Below, one piece after another: positions 44,663 through 54,072 of a stretch of DNA of 64,000 bases. Numbering within the stretch: the stretch's first letter is position 1; the number at the start of each line of letters is the position of its first letter. The stretch comes from Phycisphaerales bacterium (GTDB lineage: Bacteria; Planctomycetota; Phycisphaerae; Phycisphaerales; UBA1924). The notes beneath the pieces are model-generated. The model was not told the DNA's origin and searched no databases. It saw only the letters and a program-made list of their open reading frames with translations. The stretch is taken from assembly GCA_016709445.1 (NCBI GenBank), contig JADJMV010000001.1:806001-870000 (forward strand), in the 5' to 3' direction. The position numbers were made by a program, and so were the translations under genes.

Positions 44663-46033
44663 CTAGCGGGGCGGATCTCGCGGCGGCTGGTTCGGGTGGG
44701 GCAGCGCGTCACGTCCGGTGATCAGGCGGACGCCGCGGTCATAGCAGAAGTAGAGCCAGACCCACTGCAGCATCGTGATCAGCCGAGACCGGTAGCCGAT
44801 CAGGTACATGATGTGGACAGTTGCCCAGAGGAACCAAGCGGGGAAGCCGGCGAATTCAAGGCGCCCGACCTGGGCGACGGCTCGCGCACGCCCGATGGTG
44901 GCGAGTTCGCCCTTATCGACGTAGTGGAAGGAGGCGCGGGGAGAGGAGCCCGGCGTGGTTCCCTCCGCGATCTCCCGCGCAATCAGGTGTCCGGCGTGCT
45001 TGCCCATTTGAATGGCGCCTTGGGCGACACCCGGGACGGGGCTGCCCCGCTCGCCGGTGCTCGGGGCTCGTTGGCGCCGGGGTGCGCTGAAGGCCTCGGC
45101 GAGATCTCCGACGACGAACGCTTCTGGGTGGTGGGGGATCGAGAGGTCGGGGTTGACCTTGACCCGCCCGTGTCGGTCGAGTTCGACCGGCTCCGCGGCG
45201 TGGAGGGTCAGGGGTACCGCCTCGACACCGGCCGCCCAGATGATGTTGGGCGTTTCGATCTCGGTGCGCTGGCCATCGGCGCGCTGAAGCGTCAGGCCGC
45301 GGTCGGAGACTTCGACAACGCGTTCGCCGAGGCGGAGTTCGACACCGAGCCGCTCGAGGTCTCGTTGGGCACGTTGGGAGAGGCTTTTGGGGAAGGCGGT
45401 GAGGACGCGATCGTTGCCATCGATCAGGATCACCCGCGCGTCGCGGGTATCGAGGTGGCGGAAGGAGCGGCGCATGGTCTGCCGGGCCAGCTCGATCATG
45501 GCCCCGGCCATCTCGACACCCGTGGGCCCCGCACCGACGACGGCGAAGGTGAGCACGCGTCGCCGGGCGTCGGGGTCGCGCTCGAGTTCGGCCTGCTCGA
45601 ACGCGAGGAGGTATCGGCGTCGGATGTCGGTGGCGTCGTCGATGGTCTTGAGCCCGGGGGCGAGGGCGGCCCATTCGTCGTGGTGGAAGTAGGCGGTACG
45701 CACGCCGGCCGCGAGGACGAGGTAGTCGTACTCAAGTTGGGTTCGCTGATCTGAGAGGGTGAGGCGTCTGGCATCGAGATCGATCGCGGCGGCCTCGCCG
45801 AGATAGACCGAGCAATTGCGCTGGCGTTCAAGAATCTTGCGCAGCGGGGCGGCGATGTCGCCTGGGCTGAGCGCGGCCGTGGCCACCTGGTAGAGCAAGG
45901 GTTGGAAGAGGTGGTGGTTCCGCCGGTCGAGCAGCGTGATGTCGGCCCGGGCGCGGCGGAGGGCACGGGCGGCATTGAGGCCGCCGAAGCCGCCGCCGAC
46001 GATGAGCACCCGGGGTGGAGTTGCTGAATTCAT
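44663..46033 (-). CDS. ndh: Type II NADH dehydrogenase (NDH-2)
   Basis: A 456-residue membrane-associated flavoprotein that passes electrons from NADH to quinone without pumping protons. The FAD-binding motif is VLIVGGGFGGLNAARAL at the N-terminus. NHHLFQPLLYQVATAALSPGDIA is the NDH-2 signature, the second Rossmann motif is AVVGAGPTGVEMAGAM (about 165), and VFVVGDLA-type FVVGDLAEAF contacts FAD. The C-terminal LEFAGFPAWFLWATVHIMYL and the aromatic helix anchor it to the membrane, as in NDH-2. It is transcribed divergently from sat. Confidence 0.92.
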   Translation of the reverse strand: MNSATPPRVLIVGGGFGGLNAARALRRARADITLLDRRNHHLFQPLLYQVATAALSPGDIAAPLRKILERQRNCSVYLGEAAAIDLDARRLTLSDQRTQLEYDYLVLAAGVRTAYFHHDEWAALAPGLKTIDDATDIRRRYLLAFEQAELERDPDARRRVLTFAVVGAGPTGVEMAGAMIELARQTMRRSFRHLDTRDARVILIDGNDRVLTAFPKSLSQRAQRDLERLGVELRLGERVVEVSDRGLTLQRADGQRTEIETPNIIWAAGVEAVPLTLHAAEPVELDRHGRVKVNPDLSIPHHPEAFVVGDLAEAFSAPRRQRAPSTGERGSPVPGVAQGAIQMGKHAGHLIAREIAEGTTPGSSPRASFHYVDKGELATIGRARAVAQVGRLEFAGFPAWFLWATVHIMYLIGYRSRLITMLQWVWLYFCYDRGVRLITGRDALPHPNQPPRDPPR

Positions 46034-46159
46034 GGGTTTCCGCCGCCGAATGATAGAGGTGGGTTTTTGGCCGGGGGCGGACTAGACTTGTCCCCCCGCG
46101 GCGTCGCGCCGCGAACCGGGTGGGAACTCGCAATCGGGATGACTGGCGGAGGAGCTTCG

Positions 46160-47341
46160 ATGAAGGGCCTGATCCAGCCGCACGGCGGCACGTTGGTGAA
46201 TTGTCTGGTGGATGATGTGCGTGCCGGTGCGTTGAAAGCGCAGGCCCAGGGGATGCCGCGCATCAACCTGACCGCGAAGCAGTCCTGCGACCTGGAGCTC
46301 ATCGCCAACGGCGGCTACAGCCCGCTGAAGGGATTCATGGGCGAGGCGGACTTCCAGAGCGTGTGCAAGAACATGCGGCTCTCGACCGGCGAGCCCTGGT
46401 CGATCCCGATCCTGCTGAGCGTGAACAAGGCCGACGCGCCGAGCGTCGGGAGTCATGTCGCGCTCTACGCCCCCAACGGCGTCCTGCAGGGCGTCATGAC
46501 GGTCAAGGAGCAGTTCGCCCACGACAAGAAGCTCGAGGTGCCCAGTGTGTTCCGCACCGAGGACCCGGCGCACCCGGGCGCGGCCCAGGTGCTCGCCGAG
46601 GGCGACACGTGCCTGTCCGGCCCCGTCGAGGTGCTCACGCTCTGCGTAGACCCGCAGGGCCCCGAGGCATTCCTCGAGCAGCGCCTGACGCCGGCCCAGA
46701 CCCGCGCCGCCTTTGAGAAGCACGGCTGGAAGACCGTCGTCGCCTTCCAGACGCGCAACCCGATCCACCGGGCGCACGAGTACGTGATCAAGTGTGCGCA
46801 GGAGATCACCGACGGCCTCCTGATCCACCCGCTCGTGGGCGAGACGAAGAAGGGCGACATCCGCGCCGACGTCCGCATGCAGGCGATCGACGCCCTCGTG
46901 AAAAAGTACTTCAATCCCGCCACCACGATGGTGACCGTGCTCCCCGCGGCCATGCGCTACGCGGGGCCCCGTGAGGCGATCCACCACGCCGTCATGCGGA
47001 AGAACTACGGCTGCTCGCATTTCATCGTCGGGCGTGACCACGCCGGCGTCGGCAACTACTACGGCACCTACGACGCCCAGAAGATTTTCGACGAGATCGA
47101 CCTGGTGGCCCTGGGCATCGCCCCCCTCAAGTTCGAGCACACCGGCTACAGCAAGGCCTACGGCGGCATGGTCTCGGGCAAGACCTTCCCCAAGATCGAG
47201 GGCGACATCATCAACCTGTCCGGCACCGCGGTGCGCGAACTGCTCTTCAAGGGCGAACGCCCGCCGGTCGAATTCAGCCGGCCCGAGGTGGCGGACGTGC
47301 TCATCGCGGCCGCGAAGTCGGGCAAGCTGTTCGTCGAGTAA
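46160..47341 (+). CDS. sat: Sulfate adenylyltransferase (ATP sulfurylase)
   Basis: A 393-residue monofunctional Sat that makes APS from ATP and sulfate. The substrate motifs QTRNPIHRAHEY (197-208) and GRDHAGVGNYYG (from 291) are intact, as is MRYAGPREAIHHAVMRKNYG. It is the dissimilatory/ATP-sulfurylase homo-oligomer type, not the CysDN type. ATG at 46160 follows GGAGGAG. Together with cysC it provides PAPS. A hairpin follows at 47379. Confidence 0.95.
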   Translation: MKGLIQPHGGTLVNCLVDDVRAGALKAQAQGMPRINLTAKQSCDLELIANGGYSPLKGFMGEADFQSVCKNMRLSTGEPWSIPILLSVNKADAPSVGSHVALYAPNGVLQGVMTVKEQFAHDKKLEVPSVFRTEDPAHPGAAQVLAEGDTCLSGPVEVLTLCVDPQGPEAFLEQRLTPAQTRAAFEKHGWKTVVAFQTRNPIHRAHEYVIKCAQEITDGLLIHPLVGETKKGDIRADVRMQAIDALVKKYFNPATTMVTVLPAAMRYAGPREAIHHAVMRKNYGCSHFIVGRDHAGVGNYYGTYDAQKIFDEIDLVALGIAPLKFEHTGYSKAYGGMVSGKTFPKIEGDIINLSGTAVRELLFKGERPPVEFSRPEVADVLIAAAKSGKLFVE

Positions 47342-47366
47342 GCCGGGCCTCGGCCGACCAACCGAT

Positions 47367-47915
47367 TCAGGAACTGGAGGGCCCCGCGCTTGGCGCGGGG
47401 CCCTTTGCCTTGGCCCCGCCGACCGTGAGGACGAACACCCCCCCGACGGCGGCGTGAAGCAGACCGACGATCAGAAAGATCGCGATCGCGATCGCCCACT
47501 GTTGCCGGAGTGGGCGGCGGGCCCAGAGGGTGCGCCTGCGGACGAGCAGCAGAACCCCCGCCAGCATCGAGGCCGCCAGCAGAAAGAAGAGCGTGACCAT
47601 GCCGATAGGCTCCCAGCGTTGCGTGGGGTTCAGAACGAGCATGGCGGTGAACATGATCGAGACCACGCCGTCGAAGCCGAGCGCGAGGGCGAAAGAAACG
47701 ATGGCGAAGACCCAGGCCCCGGTGCGGAGGTGGGGGGAGCCGACGCGGAGTTCGAGCGCGCAGCCGCACTCCGGACATGTGGGTCCGGTGAGATCGCGGA
47801 TCGAATAGTCGCAGACCGGGCAGCCGACGTCGCGTCCGGCGACAAAGCGCACGAATAGGGAGTGATCCGGGGTTTGTTCAGTCTGGGCGAGAGTCTCGGT
47901 TGTCGCGTGGGGCAT
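47367..47915 (-). CDS. Zinc-ribbon membrane protein
   Basis: A 182-residue protein with an N-terminal zinc ribbon (CPVCDYSIRDL, then CPECG) and four hydrophobic helices (WVFAIVSFALALGF, GMVTLFFLLAASMLAGVLLLV, WAIAIAIFLIVGLLHAAVGGV and one between). Paralogue of the protein at 10376-10831. The last codons overlap the sat terminator hairpin. Function is unknown. Confidence 0.75.
   Translation of the reverse strand: MPHATTETLAQTEQTPDHSLFVRFVAGRDVGCPVCDYSIRDLTGPTCPECGCALELRVGSPHLRTGAWVFAIVSFALALGFDGVVSIMFTAMLVLNPTQRWEPIGMVTLFFLLAASMLAGVLLLVRRRTLWARRPLRQQWAIAIAIFLIVGLLHAAVGGVFVLTVGGAKAKGPAPSAGPSSS
47379..47408 (+). terminator. Terminator of sat, inside the convergent gene's 3' end
   Basis: An 11-bp perfect stem (GGGCCCCGCGC, 47379-47389, complement 47393-47403) with a 3-base loop, followed by TTTG. 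It lies 38 bp after the sat stop and within the last codons of the zinc-ribbon gene, where it encodes GPAPSAGP. Confidence 0.7.
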
Positions 47916-48156
47916 TGTGGGAGATACTGGCGGGACGCCCCGCCAGTTTGGGATGCGGGGGTCGGGTGGGAGAGTTTGGCACCGGTTCGACGGGGCTTCG
48001 GGCCCACGCCGGGTCGTCACCGGGTCAAGGATACTGGGCGGCGCGGGAACTCCCCGGCCGCGGATGAGTTGGACACTTGTAGCGGCGGGCCCCGCGTGGG
48101 CGCCCCCGGAGCGGACACGTCGGGCAGTGCCACCTGCCCAGAATGGAGACAGCCCG

Positions 48157-49164
48157 ATGAGATTTCGAGGAACCATCTGCGCCGCGGCGGCGATGCTCGT
48201 GATGGCCGGCGCCCCGGCGATGGCGCAGAAAGCCCAGCCCAAGCCCGAGCGTGCGCCGGGCGTGAGCGTGGAGCGGGTCGGCAAGCTCATGGTGGGCGAC
48301 CGGGCCCCGGAGCTCTCGATCGCGTCGTGGGTGAAGGGCGAGCCCGTCACCGGTTTCGAGGACGGCAAGGTGTATGTCGTCGAATGCTGGGCCACCTGGT
48401 GCGGGCCCTGCATCGCGGGGATGCCGCACGTCAGCGAACTGCAAAAGGAATACAAGGACAAGGGCGTGACGGTCATCGGCGTGAACATCTGGGATGATCC
48501 CAAGAACGTCGAGCCCTTCATGACCAAGAAGGGCGGGAACGACCGCATGCAGTACACGGTCGCCGTCGAGGAGAAGATCGAGGGCAAGGACATCCAGAAC
48601 GGCAAGATTGCAGAGAACTGGATGGCCGCGGCCGGCCAGAACGGCATCCCCACGGCATTCATCGTCGATCAGAGCGGCTACATCGCGTGGATCGGCCACC
48701 CGATGGAGCTCGACAAGCCGCTCGAGGAGGTCGTCGCCGGCAAGTGGGACATCGCCAAGGCCGCCAAGAACTTCGTGGACAACATCAAGAGCGAGAAAGT
48801 CCAGCAGGAGATGATGGCGGCCTTCCAGTCGGGGAACATGGAGCAGGCGACCAAGCTCGCCTCCGAGTTGATGGACGGCGCCGGCTGGGACAACCCGGGC
48901 CTGCTGAACTTTGTCGCCTGGAGCATCTCCGATCCCGAGGCGAAGATCGAGCACCGGGACACCAAGCTCGCGATCAAGGCCGCCGAGCGGGCCGCGGAGC
49001 TGACGGACAACAAGGAGGCCTCGATCCTTGACACGCTCGCGTGGGCCTATTACCAGGCCGGGATGAAGGACAAGGCCATCGCGACCGAAACCAAGGCGGC
49101 CGAGCTTGCGCCGGATAACCAGAAGGAGCAGTTCAAGGCTTCCCTGGAGCAGATGAAGAAGTAG
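48157..49164 (+). CDS. TlpA-like thioredoxin-fold protein with C-terminal helical part
   Basis: A 335-residue exported protein with a signal peptide (AGAPAMAQ). A TlpA/AhpC-type thioredoxin domain (about 45-190) has the active site WCGPC at 81-85 and the cis-Pro region GIPTAFIVDQSG. A C-terminal part with helical TPR-like repeats follows (LLNFVAWSISDPEAKIEHRD, ILDTLAWAYYQAGMKDKAI). It would reduce disulfides in periplasmic proteins. ATG at 48157 starts the signal peptide. Confidence 0.88.
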   Translation: MRFRGTICAAAAMLVMAGAPAMAQKAQPKPERAPGVSVERVGKLMVGDRAPELSIASWVKGEPVTGFEDGKVYVVECWATWCGPCIAGMPHVSELQKEYKDKGVTVIGVNIWDDPKNVEPFMTKKGGNDRMQYTVAVEEKIEGKDIQNGKIAENWMAAAGQNGIPTAFIVDQSGYIAWIGHPMELDKPLEEVVAGKWDIAKAAKNFVDNIKSEKVQQEMMAAFQSGNMEQATKLASELMDGAGWDNPGLLNFVAWSISDPEAKIEHRDTKLAIKAAERAAELTDNKEASILDTLAWAYYQAGMKDKAIATETKAAELAPDNQKEQFKASLEQMKK

Positions 49165-49189
49165 ACAGTCGGTCCAAAGAAATACCCGA

Positions 49190-49221
49190 GGGGCCCCGGC
49201 ACGCCGGGGCCCCTTCTCGTT
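49190..49221 (+). terminator. Terminator after the TlpA-like gene
   Basis: A long GC stem (GGGGCCCCGGC, 49190-49200, complement 49203-49213) followed by TTCTCGTT. It sits between the TlpA-like gene and the convergent flagellin gene. Confidence 0.7.
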
Positions 49222-49262
49222 GCGCCCGCGCGGTGGGCAGAGGAGCCGGCCGCGGGCCCCCG

Positions 49263-50111
49263 CTAGCTCTGCCTTGAAATGGCCAGATTGGTGGAGAGCA
49301 GTTGGAGGGCGACCTTGGGCGACTGCCGGGCGATCAGCAGCGCGCTGATCGAGGCCTGCTGGAGGATCTGTCCCCGGACAAGGTTCGCCATCTCCTGCGC
49401 CACATCGGCATCCACGATCTGCGAGCGGGCCGATTCCGAGTTCTCGAGCTCGCTGAGGAGCGCGTCGCGCTCGTGCTGGATCTGGTCCGTGATCCGAGAG
49501 CCGATCGCGGCGCGGGTGCCGGAGACCGAGTCGATCGCGCCCTCCACGCTCCGCTGCGCGGCCTCGAGATCGCCGTTGAGGAGATTCATCACGCCGCCCG
49601 AGTGCATCGAGGCCAACACCGCATCGACCATCTTCGCGTCGTCCTCTTGACCCCGGACCGTTGCCGAAGTGCGACCGAGCGAGGTCGAGAGCAGGCCCTC
49701 GAAGAGCTTCTCGCCCTTGAATGTCGCGGTGTTCGAGATGAAGTCGAGCGCTTCGATGATCGAGTCGGCCTGGCTCTGGAGACCATCGAGTTCCGGCGGT
49801 GCGAGCGCCCCCCTGTTGGCGGCCGTCACGACGACCCCGTTCAATTCGCTCAACAGACCGGAAACGACCGAGAGGGCGCCCTCCTTGGCGCCGAGATGCG
49901 CTTCCTCCTGGTCGAAGTTGTTGATCTGATGCTTGATCGACTCGATCCGGGACGTGAGCTGGTCGGCCGCGGCAAGGCCAGATGGATCGTCGGAAGCGCG
50001 GTTGATCCGCCTCCCCGTGCTCAGCCTTTCGGCGGCCGACTGGATGATCGACTGCGCATCGCGGAGCCCTCGCTGGGCGAAGCTGAAATTGCTCGAAAGC
50101 GCCGAGATCAT
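49263..50111 (-). CDS. Flagellin-family protein
   Basis: A 282-residue flagellin. The N-terminal D0/D1 domain has LSTGRRINRASDDPSGLAAA and the helix IESIKHQINNFDQEEAHLGA. The C-terminal D0 has SARSQIVDADVAQEMANLVR followed by QQASISALLIARQSPKVALQ. There is no large central domain, so it is a minimal flagellin. Two further flagellin-like genes lie at 53123 and 54073, but no other flagellar gene is seen in the window. The start at 50111 has a weak ribosome site. Confidence 0.88.
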   Translation of the reverse strand: MISALSSNFSFAQRGLRDAQSIIQSAAERLSTGRRINRASDDPSGLAAADQLTSRIESIKHQINNFDQEEAHLGAKEGALSVVSGLLSELNGVVVTAANRGALAPPELDGLQSQADSIIEALDFISNTATFKGEKLFEGLLSTSLGRTSATVRGQEDDAKMVDAVLASMHSGGVMNLLNGDLEAAQRSVEGAIDSVSGTRAAIGSRITDQIQHERDALLSELENSESARSQIVDADVAQEMANLVRGQILQQASISALLIARQSPKVALQLLSTNLAISRQS

Positions 50112-50206
50112 GTCTGCCTGGCTCCGGGGCGGTACCGGGGCTATCGGTCCCAGGCCGGGCACGGTGCAGGCTTCTCAGGAGATCGCGGGGAGGAATCACA
50201 AGGTCC

Positions 50207-50245
50207 GAAAAAACACCCGGCACGCCGGAGGGGTGGCGTGCCGGG
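50207..50245 (-). terminator. Intrinsic terminator of the HAF sorting-tail gene
   Basis: On the minus strand an 11-bp stem (50235-50245 with 50216-50226, loop 50227-50234) is followed by a G and six T. It is placed 45 bp after the stop at 50290. Confidence 0.8.
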
Positions 50246-50289
50246 CATTTCACACCTCAAAGGAGGCGGAATCAGGGGGAGAGGCCGGA

Positions 50290-51399
50290 TCAGCGGCGGC
50301 GGCGCGAAATCACGAGGCCGCCGAGGCCGAGGAGGGCAAATGAGGAGGGAGCCGGGATCACGATGCGGAAGCCCTGCGGCGCGAAGCCGCCGAGATAGCC
50401 GTAGCCGTAGAGGACCTTGCCGTCGTCGGAGATCCCGGTCAGGGCGCGGATGTCCATTCCACCGAAGTCGACGCCGTGGTCGGTCAGCCAGGTCTCGACG
50501 TTCATGAGGCCGTCGGAGGGAGTCCAGATGGTCCCGTTGTAGTCGGCGAAGGGTCCGAAGCCCGAGGCGTTGAAGCCGACGGCCATCGAGCCGTCGGGTG
50601 TGATGCCCAGGATCTGGGCATCGTGCTGGAAGGGGTCGGTCCCGGGGAGAAGGCCGACGTCGGTGCGGTTCCACGCGAGTCCGTCGAAGCTCCAGACCGC
50701 GGCACCGATGTCGTTGCCGGCGCTGCCTCCGACGACCGTGCCATCAGCATTCACGCTGGTGATCTCGCCGACACCATCCGGCTCGAGCACCGTGAGGACA
50801 CCGTTGACCCAGACGGCGGGCCGGCGGTTGCCGAACTCGGCCTCGTCGAAGCCGCCGACGACGGAGCCGTCGCCATTGATCGCGCTGCCGCGGCTGGAGC
50901 GGTCGCTGAACGAGGAACCGAGGTCGACCATGCCGGTACCGGAGGTCCAGCTGAAGGCGCGGGCCCTGTAGTTGGCGAGCCACGCGAGGCCGGTGACGGT
51001 GGTGCCGTCGTCAGAGATCCCGTACGAGGAACCATCCTCGCCCGCCACGCCTCCGCCAGCGATCGCTCCGAGATAGGTCCACCCGGAGCCCTCGGTCCAC
51101 ACGCCAGGACCGGCGGTACCGTTGCCGTCGTAGATGGAAGCCGTAACGCGGGAGCCATCGGCGGAGATCCCCGCGAGGCCGTTGTAGCTGCTGTCATTGG
51201 CGAGAATCTCAACGCCGGTGGCTTGGCTCCAGCGGTAGACGCCGCCGCTATTCAGGAAGCCAGCAACCCACTTGCCGTTGGCGGAGACATCGGTGATGCT
51301 CCCGTCGGTGATGACGTCGAACGTGACCTGGGCCTGGGCGGCGCCGGCGGCGGCGACCAGCGCTGCGAGCGCAGCAATTTGGGCTGTGGTACGGGACAT
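50290..51399 (-). CDS. Exported HAF-repeat protein with C-terminal sorting tail
   Basis: A 369-residue protein with a signal peptide (AAAGAAQAQ) and about seven HAF-type repeats (GISADGSRVTASIYDG, GISDDGTTVTGLAWL, AINGDGSVVGGFDEA, SVNADGTVVGGSAG, GITPDGSMAVGFNA, GISDDGKVLYGYG), i.e. a propeller. It ends in IPAPSSFALLGLGGLVISRRRR. This is a Pro-x-Pro, hydrophobic, poly-Arg tail of the PEP-CTERM/exosortase kind, so it is anchored or processed at the envelope. No exosortase gene is in the window. ATG at 51399 follows AGGAGA. Confidence 0.85.
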   Translation of the reverse strand: MSRTTAQIAALAALVAAAGAAQAQVTFDVITDGSITDVSANGKWVAGFLNSGGVYRWSQATGVEILANDSSYNGLAGISADGSRVTASIYDGNGTAGPGVWTEGSGWTYLGAIAGGGVAGEDGSSYGISDDGTTVTGLAWLANYRARAFSWTSGTGMVDLGSSFSDRSSRGSAINGDGSVVGGFDEAEFGNRRPAVWVNGVLTVLEPDGVGEITSVNADGTVVGGSAGNDIGAAVWSFDGLAWNRTDVGLLPGTDPFQHDAQILGITPDGSMAVGFNASGFGPFADYNGTIWTPSDGLMNVETWLTDHGVDFGGMDIRALTGISDDGKVLYGYGYLGGFAPQGFRIVIPAPSSFALLGLGGLVISRRRR

Positions 51400-51622
51400 T
51401 GCTCTCTCCTGTGTATTGGTGCTCAATCCGGATACTGAGGTATGGCGGCACTCGACCCCACCGGGAGCGTCGCCGACATGGGACAGGATATACCGGTGAT
51501 TCTTTCGTTGCAACTTTCCCCAGGGAAATCTTCGCGATAGGATACCACGAGTCCAAGATCATCTCCTCCTGCTATGCTAGGACTCTCTTTGTGGGTTTGT
51601 GCGTATTATGTACGGTAAAATC

Positions 51623-52834
51623 ATGGGCGCCACTTCCAGGTTCGAGCAGGATTGTCAAACGAGCGTCGGGGCGCTGCGATCGGCCCTGATGGAGCTCTAC
51701 GCGGCTGTCGGGGCAAGCTCGGACGCGCCGCAGGACGTGGCGCGCGCGTTCGACATCAACAAGAACCTGACCTGGAAGGTTGCGAAGATCATCGCCGCCT
51801 CCGGCGCTTCCGAGGCGCTCCAGCACCTCCCCGGCGCATCGGGCATGCGGATCTTCCTCGGCGCCATGTCAAAGGCGGGCGCGGGCCCGGCCCTCGTCGA
51901 TCGCGTACGCGACGCCTACGACGAGGTCGAGCAGGTTGTGCAGGTTCACGTCGGAGACCGTTCGACGCTTGAGCTGGTGCTCGACGGGCAGAATCCCAAT
52001 CGGGCGGAACGGCTGGAGGTCAGCCGCAAGATCGCGTTCCGGGGAAACAGCGGCGTGTGGGGCGTGCAGGCGCGGGCCAAGTTGACGCTGGCGGTGATGG
52101 CGCCAAACGCGGCGGACGAGGGGCTGCTGGACGTATCGCTGGTGCGCGGGTACATCGGCTTTCGGCGTTTGCGCTCGGAGCTGAGTTGGCCCATCTCGAT
52201 CCGTCGCGATTGGTCGGGCGAGGGCGATCCCTTTACGGGGGATTGGGAGCCACTCGAGCCGGACGAGATGGAGCGAGGCTTGCCGCTCATGCGTCGTTTC
52301 ACGAGCGAGCCGGCGCCCACGTTTGAACTGCGGTCGACGCCCCAGGGTGTGTACTACGTGCTGCCCCCCGGGCCGGTGGGAAACATGGCGGCCTTCGACT
52401 GCTTCTTCGGCGATCTCTCGCGGGGACAATCCGCGAGGTATCGGAGTGCGACGGAACAGCATGGGGAGTTTGTATCCGCCATCACAGTTCCCGTCGAGGT
52501 GCAGTTGCTCGACGTGCTCGTGCACAAGGACCTGGCGGCGGGGTTTGATCCCGAGGTGCTGATTTACGGCGATCCGTTCGGAACGCGCACCCTGGCGAGC
52601 GGCGATGCGAGCCATTGTCGCCTCCCGATCGAAGAGCGTGCGCACGCGATCCCGGGCTCGCCTCCCATCGTCACGACCCCGCTCTACCCTCGCTATCCGG
52701 AGATCGTGTCGAGGATCTACGAAAGGCTCGGGTGTCATCCGGCGGATTTCCGCGGGGTCCGACTCCTCATGAAGTATCCGCCGATGGGAACCAACGTCTC
52801 GATGCGGTTCGAGTTGCCCGAGCGCCCGGCCTGA
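51623..52834 (+). CDS. Unrecognised 403-residue protein
   Basis: A cytoplasmic-looking protein without signal or membrane helix. The first 90 residues are helical with a possible helix-turn-helix (AFDINKNLTWKVAKIIAASG). A beta-rich middle part follows (NSGVWGVQARAKLTLAVMAP), with an end containing RLLMKYPPMGTNVSMRFELP. No family is recognised. Start codons at 51599, 51608 and 51623 are possible; the last is preferred only because it starts the regular helix. It diverges from the sorting-tail gene across a 200-bp, AT-richer gap that contains TATTAT and TAAAAT but no clear -35 element. Confidence 0.6.
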   Translation: MGATSRFEQDCQTSVGALRSALMELYAAVGASSDAPQDVARAFDINKNLTWKVAKIIAASGASEALQHLPGASGMRIFLGAMSKAGAGPALVDRVRDAYDEVEQVVQVHVGDRSTLELVLDGQNPNRAERLEVSRKIAFRGNSGVWGVQARAKLTLAVMAPNAADEGLLDVSLVRGYIGFRRLRSELSWPISIRRDWSGEGDPFTGDWEPLEPDEMERGLPLMRRFTSEPAPTFELRSTPQGVYYVLPPGPVGNMAAFDCFFGDLSRGQSARYRSATEQHGEFVSAITVPVEVQLLDVLVHKDLAAGFDPEVLIYGDPFGTRTLASGDASHCRLPIEERAHAIPGSPPIVTTPLYPRYPEIVSRIYERLGCHPADFRGVRLLMKYPPMGTNVSMRFELPERPA

Positions 52835-53122
52835 GCGCGGGTCCTGCAATCGAACAGACGCGCCCCGCGGCCACGCGCGAAGCCCCCTGCTTTCGACCGC
52901 TCCCTGGCCCCGGAGCCCGGTCTGCCCTCGAGGAGTGCCTCGGCCTGGTCCGCGTCTTCGGGTTCGACCGGGATCTACACCCCGAGGGATACCTTGCCGT
53001 CTCGGGAGCCGGTGCCAGTTCCCTGAAACACACGCTCGCTCACCACTCGCCGCGGGCGGGCGGAGCGTTCAGCGCGGCCCCTCACCCGTCTGGGCATCAG
53101 TCACAGAACTGAAGCGGCGGGA

Positions 53123-53941
53123 TCATGCCGCGCCGGCAAGGAGTGCGGCAGCCGAGTGGGCGTTCCGCTGGTCGAGCGCGAGCAGATAGCGCGAAGCCTG
53201 ACCGAGCGCTTGCGCTCGGGCGAGGGTGGCAGTCTCTCGGGCGTAGTCGGCATCGACGATATCGGAATGCGCCTGCGCAAGGTTGACGACCTCGGTATCG
53301 ATGGCCCGAGCGCGGGGCTCGATATCGTTGGCGATCGCGGCGCCGATCTCGCCACGCATGGTGGCGATGTCAGAGACGGCCTGGTCGGCGATCTGGGCGA
53401 TGAGACCGGGATTCGCCGTGAGGCTGAGTCCGCGCCCAACGTCCGCGAGCGTGTAGGTCTTCTGCTGGCCCGAGCCGTCATCCACTTGAACGGCCCCTGT
53501 GTCGGTGGTGAGTGCGCTCTCGAAGAGCTTCTCGCCGCCGAAGGTCGCGCCGCCTGCGGTGTGCTCGATGGCCCGCACGATCGAAGCGCCCTCGACCTCC
53601 AGTGCCTGTCGTTCGGCGTCGCTCATCGCGCCGGAGTTGCCCGCCTGGACGGCGAGCGCCCGGAGTTCCGAGACCATGTCGCCCGCGGCACTCAGCGCGC
53701 CGTCCTGGGTCGCGAGACGGCCGGCCTCGCGCTGGAGCGTGCGGCTCTCGGCGTCGAGTGCGCGGATGGCCGCGTCGAGGTGGAGACCGGCGATCAAGCC
53801 GGCGGGGTTCTCGGCCGCGGAGTTGACGGCCCGACCGCTGGCGAGCCGCTGCATGGTCCGGTCGCGGAGTGACTCGTTCTCTCGCAATGGACGGAGCCCG
53901 GCAAAGACATTGCGGTCGGACGTACCGAGTGGTGCGAGCAT
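53123..53941 (-). CDS. Divergent flagellin-like protein
   Basis: A 272-residue protein with flagellin ends: N-terminal MQRLASGRAVNSAAENPAGL corresponds to the RLSTG-x-x-INRASDDPAGL motif, and C-terminal HSDIVDADYARETATLARAQ to SxIxDADxAxExxxLxRxQ. The SDD core is changed to AEN. The middle is short (about 120 residues). ATG at 53941 has GGAGG-GGAGG upstream. Gene order suggests co-transcription with 54073-54528, which lies upstream. Confidence 0.75.
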   Translation of the reverse strand: MLAPLGTSDRNVFAGLRPLRENESLRDRTMQRLASGRAVNSAAENPAGLIAGLHLDAAIRALDAESRTLQREAGRLATQDGALSAAGDMVSELRALAVQAGNSGAMSDAERQALEVEGASIVRAIEHTAGGATFGGEKLFESALTTDTGAVQVDDGSGQQKTYTLADVGRGLSLTANPGLIAQIADQAVSDIATMRGEIGAAIANDIEPRARAIDTEVVNLAQAHSDIVDADYARETATLARAQALGQASRYLLALDQRNAHSAAALLAGAA

Positions 53942-54072
53942 GGCGCGGCCCTCCCCTCCAGGGACAAGAGTGCTTAAGGAATCAGCCGGTGGAAACGCCC
54001 GCGGTGGATCGCCCGCGCACCGGGTGCCGTTTGTGCCGGGTGGGCGGCCTGGAGAAATCGGCACGGCCCCGG

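Noticed and set aside
48025..50253. A 742-codon minus-strand frame over the TlpA-like gene and flagellin
   Set aside because: Covers two recognisable genes, one of them in a different frame on the same strand.
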